Assembly: GCF_022512515.1 (NCBI RefSeq)
Contig: NZ_JAKWBK010000001.1
Span: forward strand, 372,001 to 436,000
Reading direction: 5' to 3'
Source of the DNA: Paraniabella hibiscisoli
GTDB lineage: Bacteria > Bacteroidota > Bacteroidia > Chitinophagales > Chitinophagaceae
Length of the DNA: 64,000 nt
Shown one piece after another: positions 20,874 through 30,137 of the stretch. The first letter of the stretch is position 1. Each line of letters begins with the position of its first letter. Made by a program: the position numbers and the translations under genes. The notes beneath the pieces were generated by a model. The model searched no databases. It saw nothing but the letters and a program-made list of their open reading frames with translations, and was not told the DNA's origin.

Positions 20874-20910
20874 GACATTATACCCAATCGCAATTACACA
20901 AAAGAATACA

Positions 20911-21588
20911 ATGGATACCGCAAACAACGAAAAGAAAATGGCAGCGCTGGAAGCTGTAAAAGAAATTAAAGACGGCATGACAATAGGACTGGGCACCGGC
21001 TCTACGGCTTATTATGCCATACATGCTGTGGCAGAGCTGATCCGGCAGGGTATGACGCTCAAAACCGTTCCAACTTCCGAGCAAACCAAACAAATGTCTA
21101 TAGAGTTAGGTATTCCTATGGTAGATATTAACAGCATTGATTCGATTGACGTGACGATCGATGGAGCTGATGAGTTCACCCAAAACCTCGAACTGATCAA
21201 AGGAGGAGGCGGCGCACTTTTAAGAGAGAAGATTGTGGCCTCTATCACTAAGAAACAGATCATCATCACTGACAGCTCCAAAATGGTACACCAGCTGGGA
21301 AAGTTTAAAGTACCGATTGAGGTGATCCCTATGGCCTGCAGCTATGTAATGCGGCAGTTAACCGCAATTGGCGGCATCGGGCTGGTACGTACAAAAGAAG
21401 GCAAGGACTATATCACCGACCAGGGTAACCTGATCATTGATGCCGACTTTGGATTGATTGAACACCCGGCGGTGTTAGATGAGCAGCTGAACAAAATTGT
21501 GGGCATAGTAGAACATGGTTTATTTATTGGCCTGGCTCATAAAGTTATTATGATCAGGGACGGCGAAACAATTACCTTTTCTGCATAG
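20911..21588 (+). CDS. rpiA: Ribose-5-phosphate isomerase A
   Basis: 225 residues from the ATG at 20911 (MDTANNEKK). RpiA motifs in order: GLGTGSTAYYAI (phosphate-binding), VPTSEQT, DVTIDGADEF with catalytic Asp/Glu, and KGGGGALLREKIV. Interconverts ribose-5-phosphate and ribulose-5-phosphate in the pentose phosphate pathway. A longer in-frame start at 20854 would overlap the preceding gene and add a non-conserved tail, so it was not chosen. Ends at a strong terminator. Confidence 0.96.
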   Translation: MDTANNEKKMAALEAVKEIKDGMTIGLGTGSTAYYAIHAVAELIRQGMTLKTVPTSEQTKQMSIELGIPMVDINSIDSIDVTIDGADEFTQNLELIKGGGGALLREKIVASITKKQIIITDSSKMVHQLGKFKVPIEVIPMACSYVMRQLTAIGGIGLVRTKEGKDYITDQGNLIIDADFGLIEHPAVLDEQLNKIVGIVEHGLFIGLAHKVIMIRDGETITFSA

Positions 21589-21601
21589 TAATGAATTATA
21601 A

Positions 21602-21645
21602 AAGGGCTGTACCGGCAAACGCCCTGTACAGCCCTTCTCTTTTTC
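21602..21645 (+). terminator. Terminator after rpiA
   Basis: An 11-bp perfect stem (AAGGGCTGTAC / GTACAGCCCTT), 13-nt loop, then CTCTTTTT. Placed 14 bp after the rpiA stop. Confidence 0.88.
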
Positions 21646-21668
21646 GAACCGGGCACTAATCCCTGGTT

Positions 21669-21860
21669 TCACTTTTTTATGGCCGGCCGCTCACCGTCCT
21701 TATACCATTCTTCCCCATGCATCTGCTTACTACGATGTTCACTGCAAAACCTCCCGTTATGGCGCTTTGCAAAATATTTCTCTCCCGCAAATGCATAAAA
21801 ACTTCCAAACGTTATTACGGCAGCCGTCAAACCGATCCAAATACTTTTTCTTCTGTTCAT
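21669..21860 (-). CDS. Small membrane-anchored protein, unknown function
   Basis: 63 residues: one hydrophobic segment (8-24, WIGLTAAVITFGSFYAFAG), possibly a signal anchor, then a basic His/Lys-rich tail. It is the last of a minus-strand run with an ECF sigma and two other small membrane proteins, all closely spaced. No family was recognised. Confidence 0.55.
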   Translation of the reverse strand: MNRRKSIWIGLTAAVITFGSFYAFAGEKYFAKRHNGRFCSEHRSKQMHGEEWYKDGERPAIKK

Positions 21861-21880
21861 TGCTTGTTTTTTAAAGGTTA

Positions 21881-22174
21881 TTAAATGGATTGAGTTGCAG
21901 CTGCTTTACGATCACGGCCTCCGCAACCATATTGAAAACGTTCTTTGAACTGGGCATACTCCTCATCCGTCATGTTTCTTACCTTGTCAGCAAAGCGGGT
22001 AAAACGCTCATGGCGCCTGCTTCCCGGCCCCCAGGACCCACGCCCGAACAAACGGAATAATAAGCCTACAATGAGTACCAATACAGCTACCCGCAACACG
22101 AAGAAGGGTATAAAAAATAAAGCGGCTCCAATAAGGACGCCTCCTATTATGGGTTTTACAATTGATCTGTTCAT
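21881..22174 (-). CDS. Small membrane protein with C-terminal RNMT-E-E motif
   Basis: 97 residues: two adjoining hydrophobic segments at 7-45, a Gly-rich hinge, and a charged C-terminal helix with KVRNMTDEEYAQFKERFQ and a C-G ending. The same pattern (K-x-R-N-M-x-x-E-E-x-x-x-F-x-x-x-W/F, then C-G) ends the neighbouring 107-residue protein, so the two are probably paralogues. Linked to an upstream ECF sigma gene. Role unknown. Confidence 0.65.
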   Translation of the reverse strand: MNRSIVKPIIGGVLIGAALFFIPFFVLRVAVLVLIVGLLFRLFGRGSWGPGSRRHERFTRFADKVRNMTDEEYAQFKERFQYGCGGRDRKAAATQSI

Positions 22175-22349
22175 AACTATTTTTTTTAATTGTTTACCTA
22201 TAGAATAACGTCCCTTGATCGTAAATTACTTTAGAAAAAACCGCTTTTGCTGCAGGTTTTGGCTTTTTGCCGGTGAAAGCACCTGTAATGCCGGTTAGCC
22301 ATTATTGTAAATTATCACTTACGTTAAAAGAGCTTTTGCACTATTACCC

Positions 22350-22386
22350 CCAAATAAAAATGCGAAGAGAAAACTCCCTTCGCATT
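22350..22386 (-). terminator. Terminator after the 107-residue protein gene
   Basis: Read on the minus strand: AATGCGAAG, a 10-nt loop, CTTCGCATT, then TTTATTTG. The 9-bp stem is perfect. It separates this gene from the next small gene downstream. Confidence 0.75.
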
Positions 22387-22408
22387 GCTACTATTTCGCT
22401 TTAATTAT

Positions 22409-22732
22409 TTAAGAATGCATCCCGCATCGGCGCTTCCAGGCTTCCCTAAATTTTTGCCGCTCTTCCTCACCCATATTTCGATACTTGTCTCTCAGTTCAC
22501 CCCGGGATCCGAATTTTTTACGACCGCCGCCACCAAATCCACTGAATAATATTTTACTCAGCACCAGTATACCCATCGCCTGCCAGTAATTCACCGGCCT
22601 TACAGGAAGTACATCGGGTAATACTGCATTCCAAAGCAGCATTACAATGGCGCTAAATAAAAAGACAGCCGCTGCGCCACAGAGTACCATCAGTATAACC
22701 GGCGGCCGCCCACATTTTCTTCTCATGCTCAT
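22409..22732 (-). CDS. Small membrane protein with C-terminal RNMG-E-E motif
   Basis: 107 residues with two hydrophobic helices (about 12-35 and 47-62), a Gly/Arg-rich linker and a C-terminal helix DKYRNMGEEERQKFREAW followed by R-C-G. The start lies 10 bp after the sigma stop, implying co-expression. Paralogue of the 97-residue protein downstream. A pair of short anti-sigma-like or sensor proteins is possible but unproven. Confidence 0.65.
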   Translation of the reverse strand: MSMRRKCGRPPVILMVLCGAAAVFLFSAIVMLLWNAVLPDVLPVRPVNYWQAMGILVLSKILFSGFGGGGRKKFGSRGELRDKYRNMGEEERQKFREAWKRRCGMHS

Positions 22733-22742
22733 AAAATATCTT

Positions 22743-23316
22743 TTATAAATTACTTAACTCGTTGTACAAATACTGCAATCGTTTACGCAAATGTTGTACC
22801 GCATAACGCTTACGGCTGATCACAGTCTTAATGCTTTCACCACTTTTATCGGCTATTTCCTGCAAGGTCATATCCTCCAGCTCATTCAACACAAAGGCTT
22901 CCCGCTGCGCTACCGGTAGCTCTTCCAGGGCCTCAAATAAAGACTCCCAAAAAAGCTCCTTAAAATCTTCGAGTTCGGGGTTATCATTAATAGCCAGTAA
23001 AATATCCTTAAAATACACATCGCCGTCCTCCCCTTCGTACTGGTAATCTTCAATAAGTTATCGGGCTTCTTTTTCTATACCTGTCGGTGATCTTATTGCG
23101 GGCCACGGCAAATAACCATCCGCTTACCTCTTCGATAGTTTGAGTGGTTGACGTATTGGTAAACTGGTACCATACATCCTGCAGAATATCTTCGGCATCG
23201 GCATCGGTATTTACCTTTCCGCGTATGAAGCCAAAAAGCCGCTTACTGTAATTTCTCACAGTATCCACAATATTCTGCTTTTTGTCTTCGGCCATTATCG
23301 CTATTCCGTCCGCCAT
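22743..23316 (-). CDS. ECF RNA polymerase sigma factor
   Basis: About 191 residues. Region 2 (residues 20-85) has DADAEDILQDVWYQF and GWLFAVARNKITDRYRK; region 4 (125-185) has LPVAQREAFVLNELEDMTLQ and ESIKTVISRKRYAVQHLR. Between them the frame is broken near 23055-23075. Either two missing bases (giving K-K-P-D-N-L-L-E-D-Y) or one extra base restores an acidic linker EDYQYEGEDGD. An alternative start at 23295 (MAEDKK) is possible. Heads the small-membrane-protein cassette. Confidence 0.85.
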
Positions 23317-23403
23317 TAAAATAGTAAACGGACGATGGAGGAAATTACTTTAAAAAATCTGAATTACGGTTTTAGAGACTGATTTTGAGTATACAAAAAT
23401 CTG

Positions 23404-23629
23404 TTAACCCGGTTTAAGATGTAGAATGCCGGCGGATACCAGATGGTGAGCATGTTGAAATAACGCTGCAATTAAATGGTCAGTAAAGATACCAGCAACA
23501 GAATAGATGGCATTTTCCTTGCCTGCCGCCCGGTCAGGCGGGTGTCGCAATCAGTTTATCTACAGTGCTAAGGGCATCAATGGCTGCTACTAACAATAAC
23601 ATCCCTGCATCTTCCGGTATAGCCTCCAT
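23404..23629 (-). CDS. Small ORF coupled to hisS, interrupted by a GC palindrome
   Basis: ATG at 23629 lies 2 bp after the hisS stop. The frame encodes MEAIPEDAGMLLLVAAIDAL and then meets a stop inside a GC-rich palindrome (23521-23542). After a net one-base shift the other side reads ENAIYSVAGIFTDHLIAAL to a stop at 23404. About 74 residues if joined. The two halves look like one small protein split by, or carrying, the palindrome. No family was recognised; it may be a decayed gene. Confidence 0.35.
23521..23542. repeat. GC-rich palindrome, copy 1
   Basis: GCCTGCCGCCCGGTCAGGCG followed by GG. Left GCCTG pairs with CAGGC, and CCGCC with GGCGG. Related copies are at 38820-38837 and 52415-52456. 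Confidence 0.55.
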
Positions 23630-23631
23630 TA

Positions 23632-24992
23632 TTACCAGCTAAAATGCAACAGATCATTAAAATTCACCTGTTGCTGCTTTCCCGTTGCCAGGTTTTTGAC
23701 ATTTACTACACCCTGTTCTAATTCCTTGCTTCCCAGCGCCGCTATATAAGGAATGGCCTTTTTCTCAGCATATTTAAACTGCTTATCAAATTTGCTGTTC
23801 TCGTGAAACACTTCACAGGCAATACCCTCATTACGCAGTGCTTGAGCCAGTTCTATTGCTTTGGCAACTTCAGCTTCGCCTAAATTGAAGAATAAGAGCT
23901 TCGTTCCGGTTGCTACTTCTTTTGGGAAAAGATCCAGCTCGCTCATTACATCATAAATACGATCGACCCCAAATGAAATACCTACTCCCGGAACATTCGG
24001 TACGCCAAATAAACCGGTCAGATCATCATAACGGCCTCCGCCGCCAATGCTACCTATTTGTACGCCGTTGGCTTTTACCTCGAAGATAGTTCCGGTGTAA
24101 TAGTTCAGGCCCCGGGCAAGTGTAAGATCAATTAGGGGTGAATAGGGAATAGCGAGTGGTGAATGGGAAATAATGTACTCCAGTTCTTCAACACCCTTTA
24201 AGCCGGTTTCGTTTTGGGCGAAAATGGCTTTTAGTTGTTGTAATTTTTCTTCGTTGCTACCGCTAATATTTAAAAAAGATTCGATGGTCTGAATCTGCGC
24301 TTCATTTAAACCCCGGCCTGATAATTCTTCTTTTACTTTTTCTATACCGATCTTATCCAGTTTATCGATGGCAATGGTAATATCGATCATTTTTTCAGCG
24401 CCACCACAAATATCTGCAAGGGCAGCCAATACTTTCCGGTTGTTAATCCTGATCTCTACCTCCACTTTCAGCTTTTGAAACACCGTAGCGTATATATTTA
24501 CCAGCTCTAACTCGTTCAGTAAAGATTTACTACCCACCACATCGGCATCGCATTGGTAAAACTCGCGGTAACGGCCTTTCTGAGGGCGGTCTGCCCGCCA
24601 TACCGGTTGCATCTGGTAACGTTTAAAAGGCATGGGCAACTGCTGATGGTTCATGGCCACATAGCGGGCGAAAGGGATGGTTAAGTCATAACGCAGCGCT
24701 CTTTCCGTGATATCTTTACTGGATTTACCTTCAGTAATTTTAGCAAACCCTGCCTGGATCTTCTCCGCCTTGGCTTCATTATCTAATCCGTTATTTAATA
24801 TTTTAAAGATCAGCTTATCGCCTTCTTCTCCATACTTCCCCATTAAAGTTTCGAGGTTTTCCATGGCGGTGTTTCCAGCGGCTGAAAGCCATATAACTCA
24901 AAAACAGTACGAATGGTATTGAAAATATAATTACGTCTTCTTACCGTATCCGCTCCAAAATCTCGCGTTCCCTGTGGTATTGTTGGTTTCAT
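23632..24992 (-). CDS. hisS: Histidyl-tRNA synthetase
   Basis: About 453 residues, class II synthetase. N-terminal [13 protein letters not shown], motif 2 region [19 protein letters not shown] (about 107-125), histidine motif [12 protein letters not shown], and motif 3 [14 protein letters not shown], then an anticodon-binding domain. Charges tRNA-His. One G is missing near 24864; repair gives L-E-T-P-A-M-E-N-L-E-T. Residues about 274-285 ([13 protein letters not shown]) are encoded by five tandem heptamers, an unusual insert just before the [10 protein letters not shown] motif. Start at 24992 is fixed by the conserved N-terminus. Confidence 0.96.
24137..24171. repeat. Five heptads inside the hisS coding region
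   Basis: Units GGTGAAT, AGGGAAT, AGCGAGT, GGTGAAT and GGGAAAT follow one another at exact 7-bp phase within hisS and encode a Ser/Pro-rich loop on the minus strand. Confidence 0.7.
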
Positions 24993-24998
24993 TTTTTT

Positions 24999-25040
24999 GT
25001 CGATTGTCGATGGTCCATTGACCATGGTCTATTAGCTATT
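24999..25040. repeat. Six heptads between the phosphatase gene and hisS
   Basis: GTCGATT, GTCGATG, GTCCATT, GACCATG, GTCTATT and AGCTATT run without interruption, filling the gap between the hisS start and the phosphatase stop and overlapping its last codons. Confidence 0.75.
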
Positions 25041-25494
25041 TTCTATATTTCTCTATTATCGCCTCGCAGGCACTGTCAATCATATCGTATACATCATGAT
25101 AGCCGGGTTCGGGACCATACCATGGATCGGGCACATCCCTGTTTTCGCCGGGATAAATTTCGTTCATTAATAACTCCACTTTTGATGCATCGAATTTCCC
25201 CTTGGCGATCCATTTTATTTCATCTACTACGTCCTCGGCCATTGCATAGATCTTGTCGTATTTTTCAAAATCGGCTGCAATAAACCTGCGGGAGCATTGC
25301 CCGCTAATATCCAACCCTCTCGCTTTTGCTACTTTTTGAGAAAGCTGATGTGGGGCCTCACCCGTATGATAGCCATTGGTTCCCGCACTATCCACCCTCC
25401 AGTTTAAACCGGCCTGGTCTACCCTGTGCTGCAAAATGCCTTCAGCCAAAGGACTTCGGCAGATATTTCCGAGACATACCATCAAAATATTCAT
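25036..25494 (-). CDS. Low-molecular-weight protein-tyrosine phosphatase
   Basis: 152 residues from ATG 25494. The P-loop CX5R is at the N-terminus (VCLGNICRSP, Cys about 7, Arg about 13), and the general-acid loop D-P-W-Y-G near 119 in NRDVPDPWYG. Hydrolyses phosphotyrosine; bacterial members act on tyrosine kinases of exopolysaccharide export or stress pathways. Start chosen at MNILMVCLGN because a GGAGG sequence lies 5-10 bp before it and upstream in-frame codons are not conserved-looking. hisS lies 43 bp downstream on the same strand. Confidence 0.93.
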   Translation of the reverse strand: MNILMVCLGNICRSPLAEGILQHRVDQAGLNWRVDSAGTNGYHTGEAPHQLSQKVAKARGLDISGQCSRRFIAADFEKYDKIYAMAEDVVDEIKWIAKGKFDASKVELLMNEIYPGENRDVPDPWYGPEPGYHDVYDMIDSACEAIIEKYRK

Positions 25495-25567
25495 CCTTCC
25501 TCCGTTATTACTTTTAATCAATGTAAGCAGCCCGCTAAAACGCTGTACAGGCCTTATTTCACGGGCG

Positions 25568-25575
25568 CAAAGATA
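25568..25575 (-). promoter_or_regulatory. -7 box of the phosphatase-hisS unit
   Basis: TATCTTTG on the minus strand, a full TAnnTTTG match, about 73 bp before the phosphatase ATG. The leader also holds a GGAGG just ahead of the start, a Shine-Dalgarno not usual in this phylum. Confidence 0.5.
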
Positions 25576-25619
25576 AGCGCCATTACAAATTGTCAATCCT
25601 CTTTCCCCAGGGAACGCAA

Positions 25620-26321
25620 TTAATTTCTTTCTGAGTTGTAATCCCTGTTACAGTCGGGCATATAATCCTCCAACGAGTGTAATTGCTTGTTGTTATAGTT
25701 GTCGAAATGAAACTGATCCAGCTTTTTAAGGAGGTTTGCCAGCTGGTATTTTTCGGCATCCGCTAAATTCCCGGCAGCAATAATCCCTAATACATCCATT
25801 TTTTGAAAAGCGCTAAAAAGGGCTTGTCTACCGTTAGGAGTTATCGTCATCAGTTGGCTGCGATGATCATCCGGATTGTCCGATTGTGTCATATAACCTG
25901 CTTTTATTAAGCGTTTTACAATTTCAATCCCACTGCTTTTCTCTATAACATTTTTTCTTATCAACTCAGTTTTAGAGATAGCATGCTGCTGCATAGCTGT
26001 GGCCAGCATACCGAATTCCTCAATTGTATTGATCGTTGTACCTGCCAGCGCCGTTTTTGCGTAAAATTTGATATAGCGATATAAAAACAAAAAATGCTGG
26101 GCTATCACCCGCTCTATATTATCAGGATACGTTTTTCCTTCTGTAATAAAAGGACCGGATTCCGCACTTATAAAACTGTTTTTCAACTCAGTTAAGTCCT
26201 GCTTTTCGTTAATTGAGTCAATCATTCCTGCCAGGGTAAGCGCTTCTTTGTCAGCCACTGTCGATTCATACGCTTCCAACTTTTCTAATAGCACCTTTAA
26301 AAGTTGAATACTGTTCATCAA
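25620..26321 (-). CDS. MarR-family transcriptional regulator
   Basis: 233 residues. A winged-helix region at about 95-190 includes NTIEEFGMLATAMQQHAISK, the recognition-like helix IEKSSGIEIVKRLIKAGYM and the wing DNPDDHRSQLMTITPNGRQ, the MarR hallmark D-x-R-S. The N-terminal 90 residues are helical and likely form the dimer interface. It diverges from a TonB-dependent receptor gene across 78 bp, so it probably controls that gene and itself. The effector is unknown. Confidence 0.85.
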   Translation of the reverse strand: MMNSIQLLKVLLEKLEAYESTVADKEALTLAGMIDSINEKQDLTELKNSFISAESGPFITEGKTYPDNIERVIAQHFLFLYRYIKFYAKTALAGTTINTIEEFGMLATAMQQHAISKTELIRKNVIEKSSGIEIVKRLIKAGYMTQSDNPDDHRSQLMTITPNGRQALFSAFQKMDVLGIIAAGNLADAEKYQLANLLKKLDQFHFDNYNNKQLHSLEDYMPDCNRDYNSERN

Positions 26322-26399
26322 AATGTATGTTTTTGTTCCAAAATTACTTAAAATTTATTGCTATCTCATTTAAATTGTGTTTTTTGTACTAAAAAACCA

Positions 26400-28813
26400 A
26401 TGCCTAAGCCGATATTGTATGTTTTAATACTATTTTTATGCTATTCGAGAGCCTTTTCTCAAACCACGGGAAACATCAATGGTATAGTAAAAAACAAAAA
26501 CACCCAGGAGCTTTTAACCGGTGTAACTATTGTTGCTGAAGGCCCCGATACGGTCACCGCTGTAAGCGATAGCAAAGGTTTCTTTTCAATCAACACGCGT
26601 GTAGGCAATTATGCAATTAAAGCCACCTCTGTAAATTATGATGCGCTCTACCAGTATAATATTACGGTAAGCTCAGGTAATGCTACCATTATTGAACTGG
26701 AATTACAGGAAAGCTCAAAGCTGCTTGAAGGGGTGACGGTAAAGACCGGTAAATCGGTAATGGCCACCAATATGATCACACCGCTATCCACCCAAAGACT
26801 TACTTCAGAAGAAATTAAGGTAAACCCCGGAGGAAATTTTGACCTTTCGAAAGTGATACAGGTATTACCTGGTGTGGGCGGCGGTACCACCCCTAGCCGG
26901 AATGATATTATTGTACGCGGCGGCGGCCCGGCTGAAAATGTGTATTACCTTGATGGCATTGAAATACCCGTGTTGAACCATTTTCAAACCCAGGGCGCCA
27001 GTGGCGGTGCTACGGGTATCATTAACGTATCTTTTGTAGACGACATACAATTAACCTCATCGGCATTCGACAGTAAGTATGACAATGCGCTGGCATCCAC
27101 CTTTGTGATTAAACAAAGAAATGGTAACCCTGAAAAAACGGGCGGCAACCTCAGGCTTTCCGGGAGCGAATTTGCCGCTACACTGGAGGGTCCTGCTGGC
27201 CCTAAAACCACCTACCTGGCTTCTGCCCGCAGATCTTATCTAAAGTACCTTTTCACCCTGCTTGACCTTCCTATAAGGCCCGACTACTGGGACTTCCAAT
27301 ACAAAGTGAATCATAAGATCAACAAAAAAACCGAACTTAATTTTATTGGTATTGGTGCTATTGACCGCTTTAAACTGGAAGCACCTTCCAATTCAGATGC
27401 CAATACCGAATATACACTCAGAGCCAACCCATTGATCAATCAATGGAATTATACTGTGGGAGCTACTTTGAAAAGGCTGGTCAATAATGGATTTTATACC
27501 CTGGCCTTAAGCAGAAATATGTTCTCTAATGGCTTGCGCCGGTATGAGAACAATGCAACAGAGTCGGGTGCCTTGCTTTACGATCTGAACAGCCGGGAAG
27601 CAGAAAACAAGCTGCGCCTGGATGTAAATAAGTTCAAAAATGGCTGGAAGTATGCTTATGGCCTGGGCGGACAGTACGTAAAATATAATGCCGACCTGTT
27701 TAATATACTGCCTGCTGATGCTGATAATGCCACACAACCCACCACCATTAGCAGCCAAACCGATATTGATTTCTTCAAACTTGGCGCTTATGGGCATGTA
27801 AGCAAGCGCTTTTTTGAAGACCGGCTGCTGCTTTCGGCTGGTGTTCGGTCTGATGTAAATAGCTTCACCACAACCGGCATGAATCCGCTGAAAACATTAT
27901 CGCCCCGATTATCACTTGCCTATTACTTATCCGATAGCTGGAACCTATCAGCTTCAGCGGGTAGCTATTATAAAATTCCTGTTTATACAAGCCTCGGTTA
28001 TAGAAATGCATCAGGAGCCTTAGTGAATAAAGACCTGGAGTATATTCAATCTATACACTATACAGCGGGCATCCAGTTTATACCGCGAAATGATTTCCGG
28101 TTTACACTGGAAGGGTTTTATAAAAACTACAACAACTACCCGGTATCGGCAACAACCGGTATTTCCATCGCCAATATCGGTACTGATTTTTCCGCTATCG
28201 GCAATGACGTGTATCGCTCATCGGGTAAAGGAAGAGTGTATGGTGTAGAAGCCTACGCGCAACAGAAACTGGTGAACAACCTGTTTTACGTAGTGAGTGC
28301 GACTCTGTACCGGTCAGAATTTTCGGGCAGCGACAACCGCTTTATCCGCTCTACCTGGGACCTGGGCTATATCGTTGCTTCCACGCTGGGTTACAAATTT
28401 AAACGCAACTGGGATATAGGCGTTAAGTATCGGATCGCAGGAGGACAGCCTTACACTCCGTTTGACATGACTGCTTCGCAAGCCGCTTACCTGACAACCG
28501 GCAGGGGCACCCCTGATTACAGCCAGCTCAATTCCGAAAGGCTGCCATTCTTCCAGCAGCTGGACCTGAGAATTGATAAAAGATATTATTTCAAAAAGAC
28601 CAGCCTGGATCTTTTTATAGATTTCAGAACGTGTTGTTGTATAAAACGCCCGGCCTGCCAGATTATACTTTTCAACGCAATGCAGATAACACCGGCTTTG
28701 CCACTACCGACGGGCAACCGATAGCCCCTAACGGAAGCAATGCCATCCCTGTTATCCTAAACGATCGATCGGCCAATATTGTACCTGCGATAGGATTTAT
28801 CTTTGAGTTTTAA
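26400..28813 (+). CDS. TonB-dependent receptor with carboxypeptidase-like N-terminal domain
   Basis: About 804 residues. Signal peptide 1-20 (MPKPILYVLILFLCYSRAFS), CarboxypepD-like domain 24-100, plug about 125-240 (NDIIVRGGGPAENVYYLDGI), barrel to a terminal Phe (IGFIFEF). One C is missing near 28628; repair joins LDLFIDFQNVLLYKTPGLPD to the stop at 28811. ATG 26400 is preferred over an upstream in-frame ATG because the signal peptide begins there. The adjacent divergent MarR regulator suggests substrate-responsive control. The lack of a SusD partner argues against a polysaccharide system. Confidence 0.9.
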
Positions 28814-28926
28814 GTATTTAGGAAGCCCTAAGCCGCAAAACCGCTGCACTGGCTTTCTAAGAGCAGATTTTTGAATGCAGACTGGGTGTTGTTTTACAAT
28901 AATTATTTCAAAAGTGCAACATTGGG

Positions 28927-28934
28927 TATCTTTG
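28927..28934 (+). promoter_or_regulatory. -7 box of rlmN
   Basis: TATCTTTG, full consensus, ends only 4 bp before the rlmN ATG (28939), so transcription would start at or next to the start codon: a predicted leaderless mRNA. Confidence 0.55.
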
Positions 28935-28938
28935 CAAA

Positions 28939-29978
28939 ATGGCAGGAAAACAGAATATCAGAGATCTGACGCTCTCAGACCTCGAAAACTACCTATTATC
29001 TATTGGTGAAAAAAATTCAGGGCAAAGCAGATTTTCGAATGGCTTTGGTTGAAACCCGTGCAGCATTTTGATGCAATGACAAACATTAGCAAGGATTTAC
29101 GTGAGAAACTGACTAATAATTTCACCTTCCCTTCTATAACCGTAGATACCGTTCAGCACTCGGAAGACGGTACCATCAAATCGAGGTTCAAGACCGTTGA
29201 AGGTCACCTTACCGAAGGTGTGTTGATACCTACAGAAGAGCGGAAAACCGCCTGCGTAAGTTCTCAAATAGGGTGTAGCCTTAGCTGTAAGTTCTGCGCT
29301 ACGGGTTATATAGACCGGAAGCGCAACCTGAATTTTGATGAGATTTTTGACGAAGTTGCGCTGATCAATCAACAATCTTTGGAGGTTTACGACAAGAAAC
29401 TTACCAATATCGTTTTTATGGGTATGGGTGAGCCTTTGTTGAATTACAAAAATGTATTGAAAGCCATCGAAAAGATCACATCGCCTGAGGGATTAGGAAT
29501 GAGCCCGAGACGTATTACTGTTTCTACTGCCGGCGTTGCTAAACAAATCAAACAATTGGGTGATGACAAAGTAAGGTTTAAACTGGCTTTATCCTTGCAT
29601 GCGCCGACCGATAAAAAGCGGCATGAGATCATGCCTATTAATGACAGTAATAATATCAAATCGCTGATAGAAGCGCTGAACTATTTTTACAAACAAACCA
29701 AGAACGAAATTACTTTCGAGTATATCCTCTTTAATAATTTTAACGACTCCATACAGGATGCGGACGACCTGATCAAGATCTATAGACAGGTACCATCGGA
29801 TCTGATTAACCTAATCGAATACAATCCTATCGAATTTGCCCAGTTTACCAAACCCTCCGAAGAAAAGGTGGAGGCGTTTATGAAGCATCTCGAAAAAAAC
29901 AGGGTAAATGTACGTTTACGCCGTAGCCGCGGAAAAGATATTGATGCCGCATGCGGGCAGTTGGCGAATAAAGGATAG
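28939..29978 (+). CDS. rlmN: Dual-specificity 23S rRNA/tRNA adenine-C2 methyltransferase RlmN
   Basis: About 346 residues. Radical-SAM cluster motif CxxxCxxC in GCSLSCKFCATG (about 112-123), MGMGEPLLNY, ARRITVSTAG-like segment (PRRITVSTAG), and the C-terminal catalytic Cys in DIDAACGQL. Methylates A2503 of 23S rRNA and A37 of some tRNAs. One A is missing in the A7 run near 29009-29015; repair gives GEKKFRAKQIFEWLWLKPVQ. ATG 28939 matches the family N-terminus. Confidence 0.96.
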
Positions 29979-30090
29979 GAGGAAGATATCTGGATATTAG
30001 ATGTGGGATGTACGGGTACACCACCACCACAACTTACATACTACCGAAGAACTGAGCTTTTTCCACCGGCAACTACAAAGTATAACTGAA

Positions 30091-30126
30091 AAACCTGCAA
30101 CATGTAAGCGTTGCAGATTTTTTGTT
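30091..30126 (+). terminator. Terminator downstream of rlmN
   Basis: AAACCTGCAAC pairs with GTTGCAGATTT (one mismatch) around an 8-nt loop, followed by TTTTGTTTT. The 112 bp between it and the rlmN stop hold no convincing gene. Confidence 0.7.
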
Positions 30127-30137
30127 TTACATCTCTG

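Noticed and set aside
26322-26399. A MarR operator in the divergent spacer
   Set aside because: The region is A/T-rich and several weak palindromes can be drawn; none stands out, so no site is claimed.
26400-28813. A SusC/SusD polysaccharide utilisation locus at this TonB receptor
   Set aside because: No SusD homologue follows, and the nearest glycosidases (GH78 and GH16) lie more than 18 kb away.
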